Shown: positions 1-12,624, numbered from the stretch's first letter. The stretch: DNA of 64,000 bases from Carya illinoinensis (GCF_018687715.1 NC_056756.1:33393980-33457979); one strand, 5' to 3'. Numbers and translations are program-made. The notes: generated by a model from the letters alone, not told the origin.

Positions 1-45
<45 letters not shown>
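1..45. repeat. CT dinucleotide microsatellite
   Basis: The window opens inside a perfect CT run that ends near base 45. Its true left end lies outside the window. Confidence 0.95.
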
Positions 46-47
<2 letters not shown>

Positions 48-3000
48 GGGGTTAATGCGTAGTACATGAGTACTGCGAATGCAATTTGATCAATAAAATT
101 ATATGTACACACACATGAAACTTGAAAGGTTGATCAGTACGTAGAATCTTTGCTTTGTCTGTACATCATATATATATATATGTTAGATATACGTACGAAT
201 GGGTTTGAGTTCATTCATAAATAGCGAAATGTGGATTTAAGTACATGATCATCTGGAGACTGGTTTTTGCATGGGTAAAAACAGGTTCAACATCTTATAG
301 AAAGATGCCTTCTCCTACACATGAGTAGAGACCAATGCATAAAGGCACTTGCAGAGCACGCAAGCATTAGGCCACTCGTCACACTTACAGGTCCTCTCTC
401 TCTCTCTGAGAAAATTGAACTTATAATTTTACGTGCAAATGCACGTGCACCGAGCTACTGCTTATAATCATGTCCTGCGAATTATTCATGAATGCCTGCA
501 GTGTGGAGGGAGCTACAAAAAGAGAATAAAGACTTCTTTCGAGCATATTTTCATGTCACTTCTTCGAGAACCTTACCGAGTAAGACCCTCATGATCATGT
601 GCTTTTTCATATATCTTGTTGCATGGTTGCATTCATCAATAGATCATAGTCTGAAAACTCTACAAATTTTAGACCAAAGTCTGAGAACTCTACAAATTTT
701 GCGTCTGTTGTGTACTACTTGTGTACTACTTGCGAAGCTTTTTTGCTGGATATATGACTATGACTCGTGTGTGTGTGTGGTAAAATATTATTACGTACAT
801 ATACTGTAAGAAAGATCAATTACTGCTGATGCTTGATGGGTATTTGGACTTTATCCCTTAATTTATATCAATATTTTTTATTCCATGATCATCATCATGA
901 GTTTAACCCTAGCTTGGTACTTGACGATATTTTCTCATATTGCAATGATATAATCAATATTATTTTACTTTTCAGGTAGATATATTCAAAGGGAACCAAA
1001 ATTAGCAAGAAGGAGACAATGGCATTAGCTATATATATTAAAGATAAAATGTGGGGGGAGATCATAAGATCGATGATCATAAACTCAGAAGTTTAGAAAC
1101 GTACATTAATTAATATTATGGGGGTTTGATAAATGAATCCCTAGCTAGCCAGTTAGGATCTCCTCTATTTCACTTGAAATGAGTTAATTCTATCCATCTT
1201 GTACGTACAATGCGAAACATAGTGGGACACTTTGTACGTTTTGGCTCTTAAATTCGCGCTTAATATATATCAATACTCTCTTCCATGTATGATTAATGAT
1301 CAGTTCATAATGTATTGTATGACTCTAATTTTAACTTTCAAGAATAGTTGAACCGCGCGTATCATATCCTTTAATATAGCTAAATATATAATTACAGGAA
1401 CGTACCTAATTAAACACATTATTAGATAGAATTAATGTGTTAATTTGTTAAACATGGTCTCAGATCATGATGTCTCTAACATGAGTCCCATAGTGCCGTT
1501 CTTCATATGATATGAAAAAATATGGTACAAAATTAGGTTGTAAAACTATTTTTATTGTAAATTAAATCTAATGTATTATATATGAAATGATATTGTTTGT
1601 AGGTTTATCTTTATAGGATCTCTTTGTAACTAGGGGTATAACAGGTTTGATTTTGGACAAATTTTAGAATTGAACCGATATATACCGATTTTGAAAATCT
1701 AAGAATCTCGATACGAACCGATTCATCACTGAAATCAAAACTTTTTATTTTTCCAATTCGGTCCGATCCAATTTGGTTTTTCTGGTTTATCATTTACACA
1801 TGTGGCACTACATAAATTGAGATTTGAGAGCCATTTTCTCTTATATTTCTTATTCTACATAAGTTTATTATTTACACGTGTGACACTACATAAAATTTCA
1901 TATTATATTAATTTTATGTTATAAAATTAAAATTTATGTTATAGAAAATGTTATATTAAAAATTTTAAGATGAATTTTTTATTATATCAAATTTTATATT
2001 AAAATTTATAACATTATTATTATATCAAATGTTATATTAGTTTAATGTTATAATATTAATAGATATAAATAATAAGATTAAAATTACATGTTATATTAAT
2101 TAATAATTTAATACATAATATAAATTATATATAATATAAATTATATAAAACATATTTTCTAATTACATGCTTCTAAGTAAAAATTCTCTGCTAATTAGGA
2201 TATGAAAAAAGACCAATCGATTAATCCTAGATTTTTTTTTTTTTTCACTCAATCAATGAATGGACAACTAGTCTTGTACAGCTTGAAGTGAAAACCTCAT
2301 TCCCAAGAGCATCTGCCAGACTACCTGTCTTAATTCAGGCATATATTAGTAATCCCAACACCAACCCAGAAGTAGAAACACATACGGCTAGCTTTCTTTT
2401 CACGACAGCAGTCTTAACTCTTTAATTTGCAGATCTCTTTTCACTCAAAGGGTGTCACTGCCCATGTGGCCTCGGGGCCTTTTATTTCACCAAAACGCTT
2501 TGGATCGACCTGCAAAAATTTTTTTATAGCAGAAAGTCACGCACCACTACTGAAACCATTTCAATGCAGGCTGCAGGTTGGCATCAATTCTACAAAGACG
2601 TACGTACAGTAACTAGCTAGGCTTCATGAAACCAGCTTGCCATTATCTATATGTTAGAATTCCCTAAAACTTGTAAGGACGTTGCCTCGTAAATATGATA
2701 TCTATTTATGGAACCACATGGCAGAAAGTGACCACCACCTTCGTAATATTCAACAAGTTTGGATGCAGAGTACGTACTACGTACGCGGACTCATATTACA
2801 TATAAATTTAAGATCATCGTGAGATGATCATAAGAACAGCTTGATGCATGCCAACCTCTTTCCAATATGGAGATTAACTGAAAAAAATGGAACCAAAAGC
2901 CCTAACCAAAAGAAATATTCCAAACAAAAGTCGGGATTTCATATTGATCAGCAGATTAACTCCATGTATATATATGCATGCATGGTGATCATACCTTCCT

Positions 3001-3305
3001 CCAAATCATGATAAATAGAAAGCTCAACAAAATGTTCCTAGAAATTAATGGTATACATACGAAACCTTAATTGATGGCGCCCGGTTATATTAAAAGAAAT
3101 ATCTATTTTTAACCTCCAACATGAGATCTGATCATGATGCATGCAGATTGATCATGACATATCATAACCGATTTAATTTGCTCAGAAGAAAAATTTGACC
3201 AATATCGGCAGTCATCGTGAATAACGTGGGAAAAAACTGCTGATGGTCATGATATTCGATTAGTTGAAGTGCTCTTTACCTAATGATAGTCCCAACATGT
3301 TTTCC
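46..3305. other. Intergenic DNA downstream of INO, no gene recognised
   Basis: This AT-rich stretch has no ORF with recognisable protein similarity. It holds many short palindromic motifs (gatcatgatc-like) and an ACCG-type repeat near 1.63-2.2 kb. The part next to 3305 should include the INO 3' UTR, but no poly(A) signal stands out. Confidence 0.6.
1631..2215. repeat. Decayed ACCG-rich MITE-like element
   Basis: It begins with a taggggtataac-type terminus. It continues with phrases built on gaaccgat and accgattttg and then a long AT-rich middle. The same phrases occur at 18220-18894 and 63707-64000. The right end is not clear and 2215 is an estimate. Confidence 0.45.
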
Positions 3306-4444
3306 TCAAGTACTCTGGCCATAGTGATCTTCATCTCCTTCGGACTGAAACGCAGGGCAATGAGCCCACTGATCAAAATAGTTTAACATGTCCACCAATT
3401 AGTTTAAACCCCACATGAAACTCGAATATTGTTTGCATTTTATTTCTTCAGTTTCATCATGTTAAACAATATATAAACCGTAGTTCTTGGTTTTAGAGCA
3501 TACATTTTTGGCAGCTGTGCTGAAAGCTTCCTTGTGAGCCATGTTTGGATTCTCAGCCTTAAGCCTCTTGATCTCCTCTCTGTTACAATTTAATATTCAT
3601 TACTCAAAGGCACCATACATATAATATTTGTGCTAAACTAGAGGAGTTAAATTAAAGATGAAAATCTTACTTAATGAAGCGGTTATAGGCTGATGGAGCT
3701 CGTTGTCTCTTCTCAGGGGCTGTACAGAATCCATTCCAAATAGAATCTCTTAATTAGTTTTTTATCATTTTCAACTATATAAGAAAAAAAAATAATAATA
3801 AAGGGCCTTACGTTTGTTAACAATGTGATTCGAGGAGATTACATCCTCTTCTTCATGGTCAGAAGAGGCCACCATGGATGGGCTGCGCCGGTCCAAGACC
3901 TTCTGTGCATCATTTTCCTCTGGATTTGGCTGCAAAGCAGTTCTCACATGTAAATAAGTACTTATATAGACCCTGAGACAACGGATACATAGTCGAAACA
4001 ATCAAAGAAAGACCGTAGACAGTGCTATATATTGAGGGTACTATGGTACAGACATATCGTTCTTAAAGTTGGATCTAATAATAAAGAAACAGTCACAAGG
4101 AATGAAGAACTCAAGCAATCACTAATATATATACCTCTTCATGGTTAAAAGAGGTTAAAAGATGGAGAGGTAAGAAAGAAGCACTGGTCATGTTGACAGA
4201 GAGGAGGCTTGTGCAGTGGCCGCATCTCACTGTTACCACCACGGACAAGCTGCTACGAGGCACACTTACCTGCATTATATATGGACAGATGAAAAGAAAG
4301 AAAAATGAAAGAGAAAGTGAAAGAAGGCGGAAACTAGAAGAAGTGTATCTATGTATGTACCAGTAAAATGGTCGTGCAGAAACCACACTGCACGTAACAT
4401 ATCTGTTCCGAAAGATCAAAGAGATGATTGAAAACTGATGACAT
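3306..4444 (-). CDS. INO: YABBY transcription factor, INNER NO OUTER type
   Basis: Six exons read 4444-4361, 4269-4135, 3929-3812, 3719-3671, 3579-3504 and 3368-3306. All junctions are GT-AG, frame is kept throughout, and the product has 174 residues. The N-terminal zinc finger is C-x2-C at residues 20/23 (QCGFC) and C-x2-C at 44/47 (RCGHC). A Ser/Glu/Asp-rich linker follows at about 70-112, and the HMG-like YABBY domain at 113-158 includes PPEKRQRAPSAYNRFIK and MAHKEAFSTAAKNWAH. YABBY proteins are nuclear and plant-specific. The wording KRQRAPSAYN...MAHKEAFS is typical of INO, which specifies outer integument growth and abaxial identity in ovules. The start follows a GA/CT-rich leader and gives the expected FNHLFDL N-terminus. 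The tail after the YABBY domain is only about 16 residues, shorter than in most INO proteins, so a further exon could exist. Ubiquitin-S27a and CAF2 as next genes support orthology to Arabidopsis At1g23420. Confidence 0.9.
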
Positions 4445-4483
4445 CTTCTATGCTTGGTGGGGTGTGTGTATATGTTTTTGTTT

Positions 4484-4492
<9 letters not shown>

Positions 4493-4555
<63 letters not shown>
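4493..4555. promoter_or_regulatory. GA/CT tract just upstream of the INO start codon
   Basis: About 31 GA units (CT on the gene strand) lie 49-111 bases upstream of the INO ATG, so in the 5' UTR or core promoter. In Arabidopsis, GA repeats in the INO promoter are bound by BASIC PENTACYSTEINE proteins. That this tract acts in the same way is inference. Confidence 0.5.
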
Positions 4556-4558
<3 letters not shown>

Positions 4559-4619
4559 CTGAAATTGTTTGCTCCGATGAAACAGGGAGATTTATAGATG
4601 TTAGAGGACGCTCACAATG

Positions 4620-6019
4620 AAATATTATCTTTCTTTCATGATTGTTTATCCTCATGTACAAGACTTTTAATCGTCGTTAATTATTGGTCAAAAGGCAGGT
4701 ACTTGCATAGAATGACAAGATGGGAAGATCAGTACATATATGTTTAATCATTTCAGAATGTTTTTGGGTCCCTAACCAAATTACACTCACACCCCTGACC
4801 TGTTGAAATTCTCGGTCTTGCCATTATTTTTTTTTTATAGAAATTATCAGTGGGAAACTTCTACTTCTGAGGTTGCAGAGGTTCAAATTTCAATGGCAGT
4901 AAGTAATTGACTACAGTGCTTGTTTGTTTCATGTGTTGTTGTCTCTTTTAATACTAACCCTCCTTTCTCTCTCATTTCAGCCCTCTCTCTGCATCACATG
5001 AAGTGTAACTGCAGAGACTTTTACTATGTTAGAGGGAAGGGAAAGTTTCCAGAAGGGTTCATGCAGAAGGAAAAATGGCATCTTAGGATTTGTCTTTCCT
5101 GAAAGAAAGCAAATTTAATTGACAATGAGAAGGGATGACTCCCACTTTCTGTGCTCTCTTTGTTTATGTCACTTCCCATCTCTTTATTTTTTCACTTGTA
5201 GCCAGGTTTTTAATGCCAATATCTACATATCATTTTCATTCACAACCACTTTACTGTGTTTTGGACTTTCACCCATGTGCTTGCACATGAGTTCTAGCTC
5301 AAGGATCCTCCATGAATCAAGTGTCAAATCTGAGGAAACGAAGTTCAAAATTATTTTTGATTCAAAGAATGTGTCCTTTCAGATGCGTGATTGAAGAAAT
5401 GCTCCCAATGAAAGGACTGCTCTGAATCTAATATTATCATGTGGATCGATTGAAAAAAAGAGTCAGAAAAATGATATTATTTTACACATGCAACTAGAAT
5501 GGGCAATCGATTTAGGGAAAAAAAAAAAACCTAGAATGGGCAATCCTGGACCTTATCCTATTATCTAATATATGGAGGACTGATTCTGACAAATATTGAA
5601 TTTATGAGAAGCCCCTGGAAGAAAATTATTTGAATTGTGATGGTGGATAGGAATCAATACTAAGAGACAATGAAACTTTGTTCTCCCTCTCCCACACCAT
5701 TACTTTGGATTGGATATCAAATCGAATTGATTTGTGTATATATATATATATATATTTTTAATCACAACTTTCACTCCATTTAGTTGGAATTCCATCGATA
5801 AACCGCAAGACATGCGGTGGTGGATGCCACATGTAAAAAAATAAATAAAAAATAAAACAAACATTGAACAGTAATAAAGATTTTATTCTAAATTTAATGA
5901 AGAATAAATAATAATCTTTTAAAATATAAACCTTTTTATATGCTGACGTAGAATGCAAATATGAGACAGAGGAAAAGGAAGAATCATAGATACCATTCGA
6001 AATAGTGTGGGTACTTGAT
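4620..6019. other. INO upstream region and intergenic DNA
   Basis: No gene was recognised here. A TA microsatellite sits at about 5736-5757. The distal INO promoter should lie in the lower part of this stretch. Confidence 0.5.
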
Positions 6020-6622
6020 AATATTAACTTCATTCCTTGTGTTCGTAGAAAGGACAGACGGTTGGCATCTCCCTGACAGGGACGGGAACAGCCTTGGGGC
6101 TTACCTGTTACCACACATGTTGGTAGCTTTTCTGACATAGAGACGATTATAAATAAAGGAGGGATGAAATTTAACATGGTTCGGCAATTGCCTACGTTCA
6201 CAGCTGCTGTTATTTCACTATGAAATAATTTTTACAAAAAAAACTCTCTGCTCACCCATTCTCTTTCTTTCCTGTAAACTCTCCCACACTTTGTCTGCAC
6301 ACACGCAGCACTCTTTGTTTTCTCTCTGCTACACACTCTATCTCCTCACTTCTCTGAACTCTCTCCTATTTATAGGAGAGAGCAGCCTACAACATTTTTC
6401 GGTGTAGTATTTTACGAAAGAGTTTGAAGCGTCACTTGCTGCAGACACTGTGCGTGTCTACAAGTGGTGCCTAATATGTTATGGAAAGAAACGGTGCATG
6501 TTTCACTGTTCACTATTTTTGTCTCCACTCATAACAACACATACGGTTAAGGCTCTCCACCTATAGTGGATCTTATACCCAATTTAAATACTTACCAAAA
6601 AAAATATTAACTTCATTCCTTG
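6020..6622 (+). mobile_element. 0.56-kb retroposon with 20-bp target duplication
   Basis: The 20-base string at 6020-6039 (starting AATATTAACTTC) is repeated exactly at 6603-6622. Between the copies lies a 563-bp body ending in cttacc plus a run of A. An oligo(A) 3' end with a long target duplication is the signature of LINE-type (target-primed) insertion. The body has no LINE ORF. It contains a CT-rich stretch followed by ctatttataggagag, which looks like promoter and leader sequence near 6361-6381. It may be a SINE, a processed non-coding transcript or a mobilised LTR transcript. The family is not identified. Confidence 0.65.
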
Positions 6623-8266
6623 AAAGCTAGTGCCACTGAGCCAGTGAAACATACATTACTCATTTTCCCTTCCTCGCTAGTATGATGAGCCCAAGTTATG
6701 GCGGCTCCGAATGAAAGAAGAATGGGCATATCAACAAAGGGGATTTCCCAAGGATCTAAAACCTCCATCCCTTAGCTCTATCTCTACTGCAGATGTCAAA
6801 GAAAAATGGAAAGCCAAAACAAAAACAAAAAAGGACACAACCTTTAATATACTAAATAGAATATGTCATCATTCTACCATGAACTCTCGCATAGAACATC
6901 ACACCATCTTACCAACATGGCATGTACAAGAAATATAAGGCCCTAACTAAAAAGTATCGTACCCTTTGAAATGGGTGGACGAAACATTTTTAAAAATCAA
7001 CAATTTAATTGACGACTTCCTAGTTGACAAAACAGATGGCTAAATAGTGCCTGTGATTCTCTAAGCTAGTTTAGATTTCCAACGCCTTGAGAAATTGATC
7101 GAGATACCCCCTGCCGCCGCGTGGGTGGGGGAATATCACTGAATTAAGCAACGCACCAATGTAGTTTTGCGGCCTATGCCTATGGTAATGATACGCATCT
7201 TTGCGACGAATGCTTCGAAAGGTGACTGCTGGTCAGTACGTAATAACAGTTAATACTCTAACAAATGGTGTAGAAACACCCCCTTTATCTTGTCCATGCA
7301 GCCATCAAGCAGTGGGGGAGGCGTGGATCAAACAGGGCCACCTCAAGGTGGTTTCATGTGGTGATGGAGTGGCTTAATAAGTTAAGTGTGGTATTTTAAA
7401 GAACGACGTCCCTATTTGCCTTCCTTCACGTTGAATGAATTGATCTCATCAAAGTTATAAAGTTTAACTTCCAAGCTAGAAGGATTTTGAATTTTGTTTG
7501 CACATCGAAGCAGCAGAGTCGAGTTTCTTACGATCTCAAAACCACTTATCACACTCCTTTTTTTTTAAGTAAAAAATATGCCCAATGATGATTTCATAAT
7601 CCCATACGTGAGGTTGTTTGCACCTTGGACACACTTTCATACTTCTTTCTAATTTTCCTTGTCGTTGATTCTCCCCTCGTATAAATCTGATCCTTTTGTA
7701 AATGTTGGCAATGACTTGCGATGTTTTTAAAAAAGTATTATCAGCATAAGCGCAACATTAATGACTTGCTGATATGGTGGACACTGGAAAGACCAGTTAC
7801 ATGAGTTCTATTTCCAGAACCACCAATCTCAATACATCATGCCAATCAGCAAATACCTGTAAATACAACTCCACTCACCTCTTGTTTTTGTAATCTCATT
7901 TACTAATTTGTCACCCGACACATACCCTCCCAATCCAGGCAGACCCTAAATTAGGGTTGGCATAACTTGGCTGGAGCATAGAATAGCAACATTACCATCA
8001 AATTTCTAGCACTCTCACGCAAGATAATTGAGCTGACCAAATGAGTCCTCTCAGTCAAATACTAATCATTAATATTTTACCTATTAAAGAAGATGCAAAG
8101 TTTTTTTAAGTAAAGAAGATGCAAGGTTTTACACAATAGAATACATAAAACCCTAAAGATACTCATTGCCTTGAAGCATAAAAGATATGCCACTTACTCA
8201 GCAACCCACGACAGATTATAATGAGAAAGGCATTTAAATACTATAAGTAGGAAGAAGGATATCGGC
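6623..8266. other. Intergenic DNA, no gene recognised
   Basis: No ORF with recognisable similarity and no clear repeat structure was seen. Base composition is near the window average. Confidence 0.5.
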
Positions 8267-9793
8267 AAATACCTAGCCCAAAATCAAAGGGGTTAAGTGC
8301 AAGGACAACCTCATTCATTTCTTTGTAATTTAAAGTATGCATGGGGGAGGAGAAGAAATTTCATCTGGTTAGATGGAAGATAGTTTGTGCTCCAGTTGTA
8401 CATAGGGGGTTGGGAGTGTGCAACTTGAGAACTCTTAACAAACCTTTACTGGGGAAATGGCTATGGAGATATCACTCGGAGGGGGGATCATTGTGGAAGG
8501 AAGTTATCGACGCTAGATAAGGAGCTGCATGGGGTGGTTGGTGCTATCACAAAGTGAGAGAAGGGTATGGTGTGGGTTTATGGAAGTTTAAAAAGAGTGG
8601 GTGGTCATGCTTTGAGAACCATATTAGTTTTGTAGCCGGAAAGGGCAATCGAGTCAGTTGGAGGGATGTGTGGTGCAAAGATCATGCTTTGGAAAAAGCT
8701 TTTGCGGTTCTCAATCGTATTGCTACTAATAGGGAGGCTTCAGTGGCAGGTATGCGGCTACTCTCTCATGGTTCTCATTAGTGGAATATTCTCTTTAACA
8801 GGAATTTTTTATTTTTTATTTTTTTTTATATATATAAGTATTCTCTTTAACAAGGATTTTCACGATTGGGAATTATCTATTGTATCATATTTTTTCAGTC
8901 TCCTATACTCCATGGGGACCCCTCTGACTCAGTGTGATCGATTGAAGTGAAGGTCTAATAACCACAAGAAATGAATTGGTAAGGTGTACTATAAAATTTT
9001 GTCAACACATGATCATCCTCCATTCCCTTGGAAGAACATTTGGAGGGCATGTGTTCCTTCCAAAGTAGCCTTCTTTGTATGGAACACCGCCCTTGGAAAG
9101 ATCTTGACCACTGACAATCTAAGGAAGAGGGGTTATGTAGTGATGGATTGGTGTTACTTATGTAAAAAGAATGGAGAATCTATGGATCACTTCTTACTGT
9201 ATTGTGAGGTAACAAGTGAGTTGTGGGATGAGATCTTTCAAAGGATTGATGTTGCTTGGGTTATGCCTTCGAGAGTGGTGGATTTGTTGGGTTGTTGGAG
9301 GAAGATGCAAAGTTGTCATCACGTGGCAGCAGTGTGGAAGATGATCTCGTTGTGTATTATGTAGTGTAACAAGGGAGTTGTGGGATGAGATCTTTCAAAT
9401 GGTTGATGTTGCTTGGGTTATGCGTTCAAAGGTGGTGGATTTGTTAGGTTGTTGGAGGAAGATGCAAAGTTGTCATCACGTGGCAGCAGTGTGGAAGATG
9501 ATCTCGTTGTGTATTATGTGGTGTATTTGGTCGGAAATGAATGTGCATTGCTTTAAAGACAAGGAACGCTCTATGTCGGAGCTGAAGAACTTTTTTCTTC
9601 ACACTTTACTACTTTGGTTTTCCGCTATTGTACTAAACGAGGACAATGTTCATGATTTCTTATCTTTAATTCATCACTCTTAGAATGTATTTAAGTGTTC
9701 TTATGTATACTTCCTATGTACACGGGTTATACCTATTTCATTCAGATCAATAATATTTATCTCTTACTTATAAAAAAAAAATACCTAGACCAA
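8267..9793 (+). mobile_element. 5'-truncated LINE (ORF2 C-terminal region)
   Basis: The element ends in cttactt followed by oligo(A) near 9778. It is flanked by AAATACCTAGCCCAA at 8267-8281 and a one-mismatch copy at 9779-9793, a likely target duplication. The coding remnant, read in broken frames, carries the region after the reverse transcriptase (RGLGVCNLRTLNKPLLGKW, then GKGNRVSWRDVW). The zinc-binding RVT domain follows at about 9040-9230 (WRACVPSKVAFFVWNTAL, then CYLCKK...DHFLLYCE). Stops, frame breaks and the missing 5' two-thirds make it inactive. A 157-bp tandem duplication lies inside. Confidence 0.85.
9210..9523 (+). repeat. 157-bp tandem duplication inside the LINE relic
   Basis: Unit 1 (9210-9366) and unit 2 (9367-9523) begin with taacaag and end with ttatgt and gtg. 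They differ at only a few positions. The period is 157, which is not a multiple of 3, so unit 2 is in another frame. A stop codon in unit 1 (tag near 9363) separates the frames. Confidence 0.9.
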
Positions 9794-10345
9794 CTTACTA
9801 TGTCAGAAAGAGACCTAGAACAATTCTAACAATCGTACTAAATTGCTATGTAATAGCAATTGCTCGTTTATTAATTCAACGCAAGATTTTCAATGCCTGT
9901 TCCATGTGTTAATTTTACTCTCTTTGAAGTTTTAATACAGACCCATATGACACATGCGCGCTTTTAGGGATTCATACTGGCCATTTTTATGCATACAAAA
10001 TTAACACTTCCATGTATTTTGCTACTATAAACGAACAGAAAAACCACATAACCATAAGAAACCGAGAACCAATTAAATACCCAAGATAGGAAAAATAACA
10101 ATGCATTAGACAAACAAATACAAATTGCAGAGAATCAACTAGAAACTAACCGAAAAGCATGCAAGATGTAATCCCAAGAGCACAATCAATCAAAATTAAG
10201 ACGAATATAAATCGATAATCATCTCCAATTCAAGGAAATTAGGCAACAAAAACCCTAGCAGTTCAGATCCAAAGCAGTATTCGCTATTTAGAATATAAAT
10301 AACGCCGCAGAAATAGAGAGTGTCACTAACATCTAATAGCAGAAT
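9794..10345. other. 3' flank of the ubiquitin-S27a gene
   Basis: No gene was seen. The segment next to 10345 should be the 3' UTR on the minus strand. Motifs such as tttatt (AATAAA on the gene strand) occur, but none is clearly the signal used. Confidence 0.4.
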
Positions 10346-10917
<572 letters not shown>

Positions 10918-11044
10918 GTAGGGAGGGGGACGCTAGGTTTTTGTGCGGGTGACGGCTGCAGTGTGGTTTTTTGGAGTAATTTTCTACGTTTATTTTGAAA
11001 ACTGATAATTATGCAACAAAAATGGGTCTGCTTGAGTACTGAAA

Positions 11045-11205
11045 ACTTTTAGATGAAAATTTTAAATTTTAAGATTAAATATTAAAATATTATATTTTAA
11101 TATTATTATTATTTTATAATTTAAAAAAATTTGAATTATTTATTATATTTTATATGAAGATTTAGAAAAGTTATAATGATAAGATGATAATTTTGTGTTT
11201 AAAAT
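11045..11205 (+). repeat. AT-rich MITE family 1, copy A
   Basis: This is a decayed copy of the repeat built on ttgaataaaatattatt, then atttgaaaaaattgaattgt, then ttgtaatgatgagatgag. It is degenerate at both ends, so the limits are approximate. Confidence 0.55.
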
Positions 11206-11404
11206 AAAAATTTTCAATGGTCAAACAGTAACTAAAACTACTACTATTAAATAATTTTTATATGAGAATTTTGTTAACAGAACGTTAGTGGGGGTTTTTC
11301 AAATTTACTGTTTGATTATTTAATTTTTTTTATTTAATAGTTAAGGAATTAACTATTAGTAAAGTTTTATATTTTTTTTAATAATTGTTCTTATTTAGTT
11401 ATAT

Positions 11405-11590
11405 AGTACAGATGAGATGAAATGAAATATTTTATTGAGAGTTGAATAAAATATTATTATAATATAATTTTATAATATTAGTTTTGATTTTATATTTGAA
11501 AAAATTAAATTTTTTATTATATTTAATATGAAAATTTGAAAGAGTTGTAATGATCAGATGGAATAATTTGGTTTTAAATAAACTGGGCAT
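11405..11590 (+). repeat. AT-rich MITE family 1, copy B
   Basis: It starts with gatgagatgaaatgaaa and ends near tgtaatgatcagatgg, sharing the core of family 1. It is probably a non-coding DNA-transposon derivative. Confidence 0.65.
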
Positions 11591-11639
11591 GGCTGGATAG
11601 CCCGCTAGCAGCACCCTTTGTAAATAGTAGTTAGATAGT

Positions 11640-12030
11640 TTAGGTTCAGAGTTAAGATGAGATGGTTTTAGATGAATGATGAAAGTTGAATAAAATATTA
11701 TTAGAATATTATTTTTTAATATTATTATGGAAAAATATACTTGCAAGCACAATTGTGCACTAATCTATGCATCAATTTGATGTAATTGGTCAAAAAGTAT
11801 ATTTTATTGAAAACAGTGTTAATTTAAATTTTAAATATGAATGAATCAGTATTGGTACGTAGATTAGTACGCGACTTTGCTTGTATATAGCAAAACTCTA
11901 TTATTATTATTTTAAGATTTGAAAAAATTGAATTCTTTATTATATTTTGTGTGAGAATTTGAAAATTTTATAATGATGAGATGAGATGAAATAAAACGTT
12001 TTCCAAATCCAAACGGGGCTTAATGTTTTA
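11640..12030 (+). repeat. AT-rich MITE family 1, copy C, split by another MITE
   Basis: The left half (aggttcagagttaagatgag to aatattattat) and the right half (tattattattattttaag to ccaaacgggg) make one family-1 copy. It is interrupted by the family-2 element at 11732-11896. The attatt-type string on both sides may be the target duplication. Confidence 0.7.
11732..11896 (+). mobile_element. MITE family 2, copy 1 (about 165 bp)
   Basis: The body runs from tatacttgcaagca to ttgcttgtatatagcaaaac. The ends are imperfect inverted repeats (TATACTTGCAAGCA against TATATACAAGCAA). A second copy with the same body lies at 14645-14812. It is non-coding. Confidence 0.7.
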
Positions 12031-12034
12031 TGGG

Positions 12035-12300
12035 GTTTTGAGAAATGTGAGAGGAAAAATTGAATAAAAATATTATAAAGTTAAAATATTGTTATAATAT
12101 AGTTTTTTAATATTATTTTTGTTTAGAGATTTGAAAAGATTAGTTTGTTCTTTATTTTGTTTGAAAATTTGAAAAATTGTAATAATTAATTTGAAAAAGT
12201 TATAATAATTAATATGAAAATATTTATATCTTAGTGATGTTTGAGAAGGAAATAAGGAAAAATGATATAAGAATTTTTGTATTAAAACTTTTTTCAAACA
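12035..12300 (+). repeat. AT-rich MITE family 1, copy D
   Basis: The core (ttgaataaaaatattata ... agatttgaaaagatta ... gaaaattgtaataatt) is partly duplicated internally. It lies head-on to the inverted copy at 12308. Confidence 0.55.
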
Positions 12301-12307
12301 CGCCCTT

Positions 12308-12530
12308 AAGCTAGGTTTGGATACAAAAAGAATTTTATCTCATCATCTCATTTAATCATTATAATTTTTTCAAATTCTCACACAAAATATAATAAGTAAT
12401 TCAACTTTTTCAATTTATAAAATAATAATAATATTAAAAAATAATATTCTAACAATATTTTATTCAATTTTCAACTTTCATCTCAACTTTTCTAATTTTA
12501 ACTCACTATCCAAACCCACCCTTAATATAA
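12308..12530 (-). repeat. AT-rich MITE family 1, copy E (inverted)
   Basis: This is a well-kept inverted copy, from ctaggtttggatac through atctcatcatctcattt to ctatccaaacccaccc. Both ends show the (gg)tttggata terminal motif in inverted form, which defines the family ends. Confidence 0.75.
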
Positions 12531-12624
12531 TTTTAATTTGTTTTTAAAAATTGTTTAATTTTTATTTTGGTTTTTATATATTTAAATTAAGAAAATATTT
12601 TCTTATCAGAAAATCCAAATCATT

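Noticed and set aside
5758..6201. 147-codon minus-strand ORF
   Set aside because: It has no recognisable motif, is rich in Phe, Leu and Ser from AT-rich DNA, and crosses the retroposon boundary at 6020-6039.
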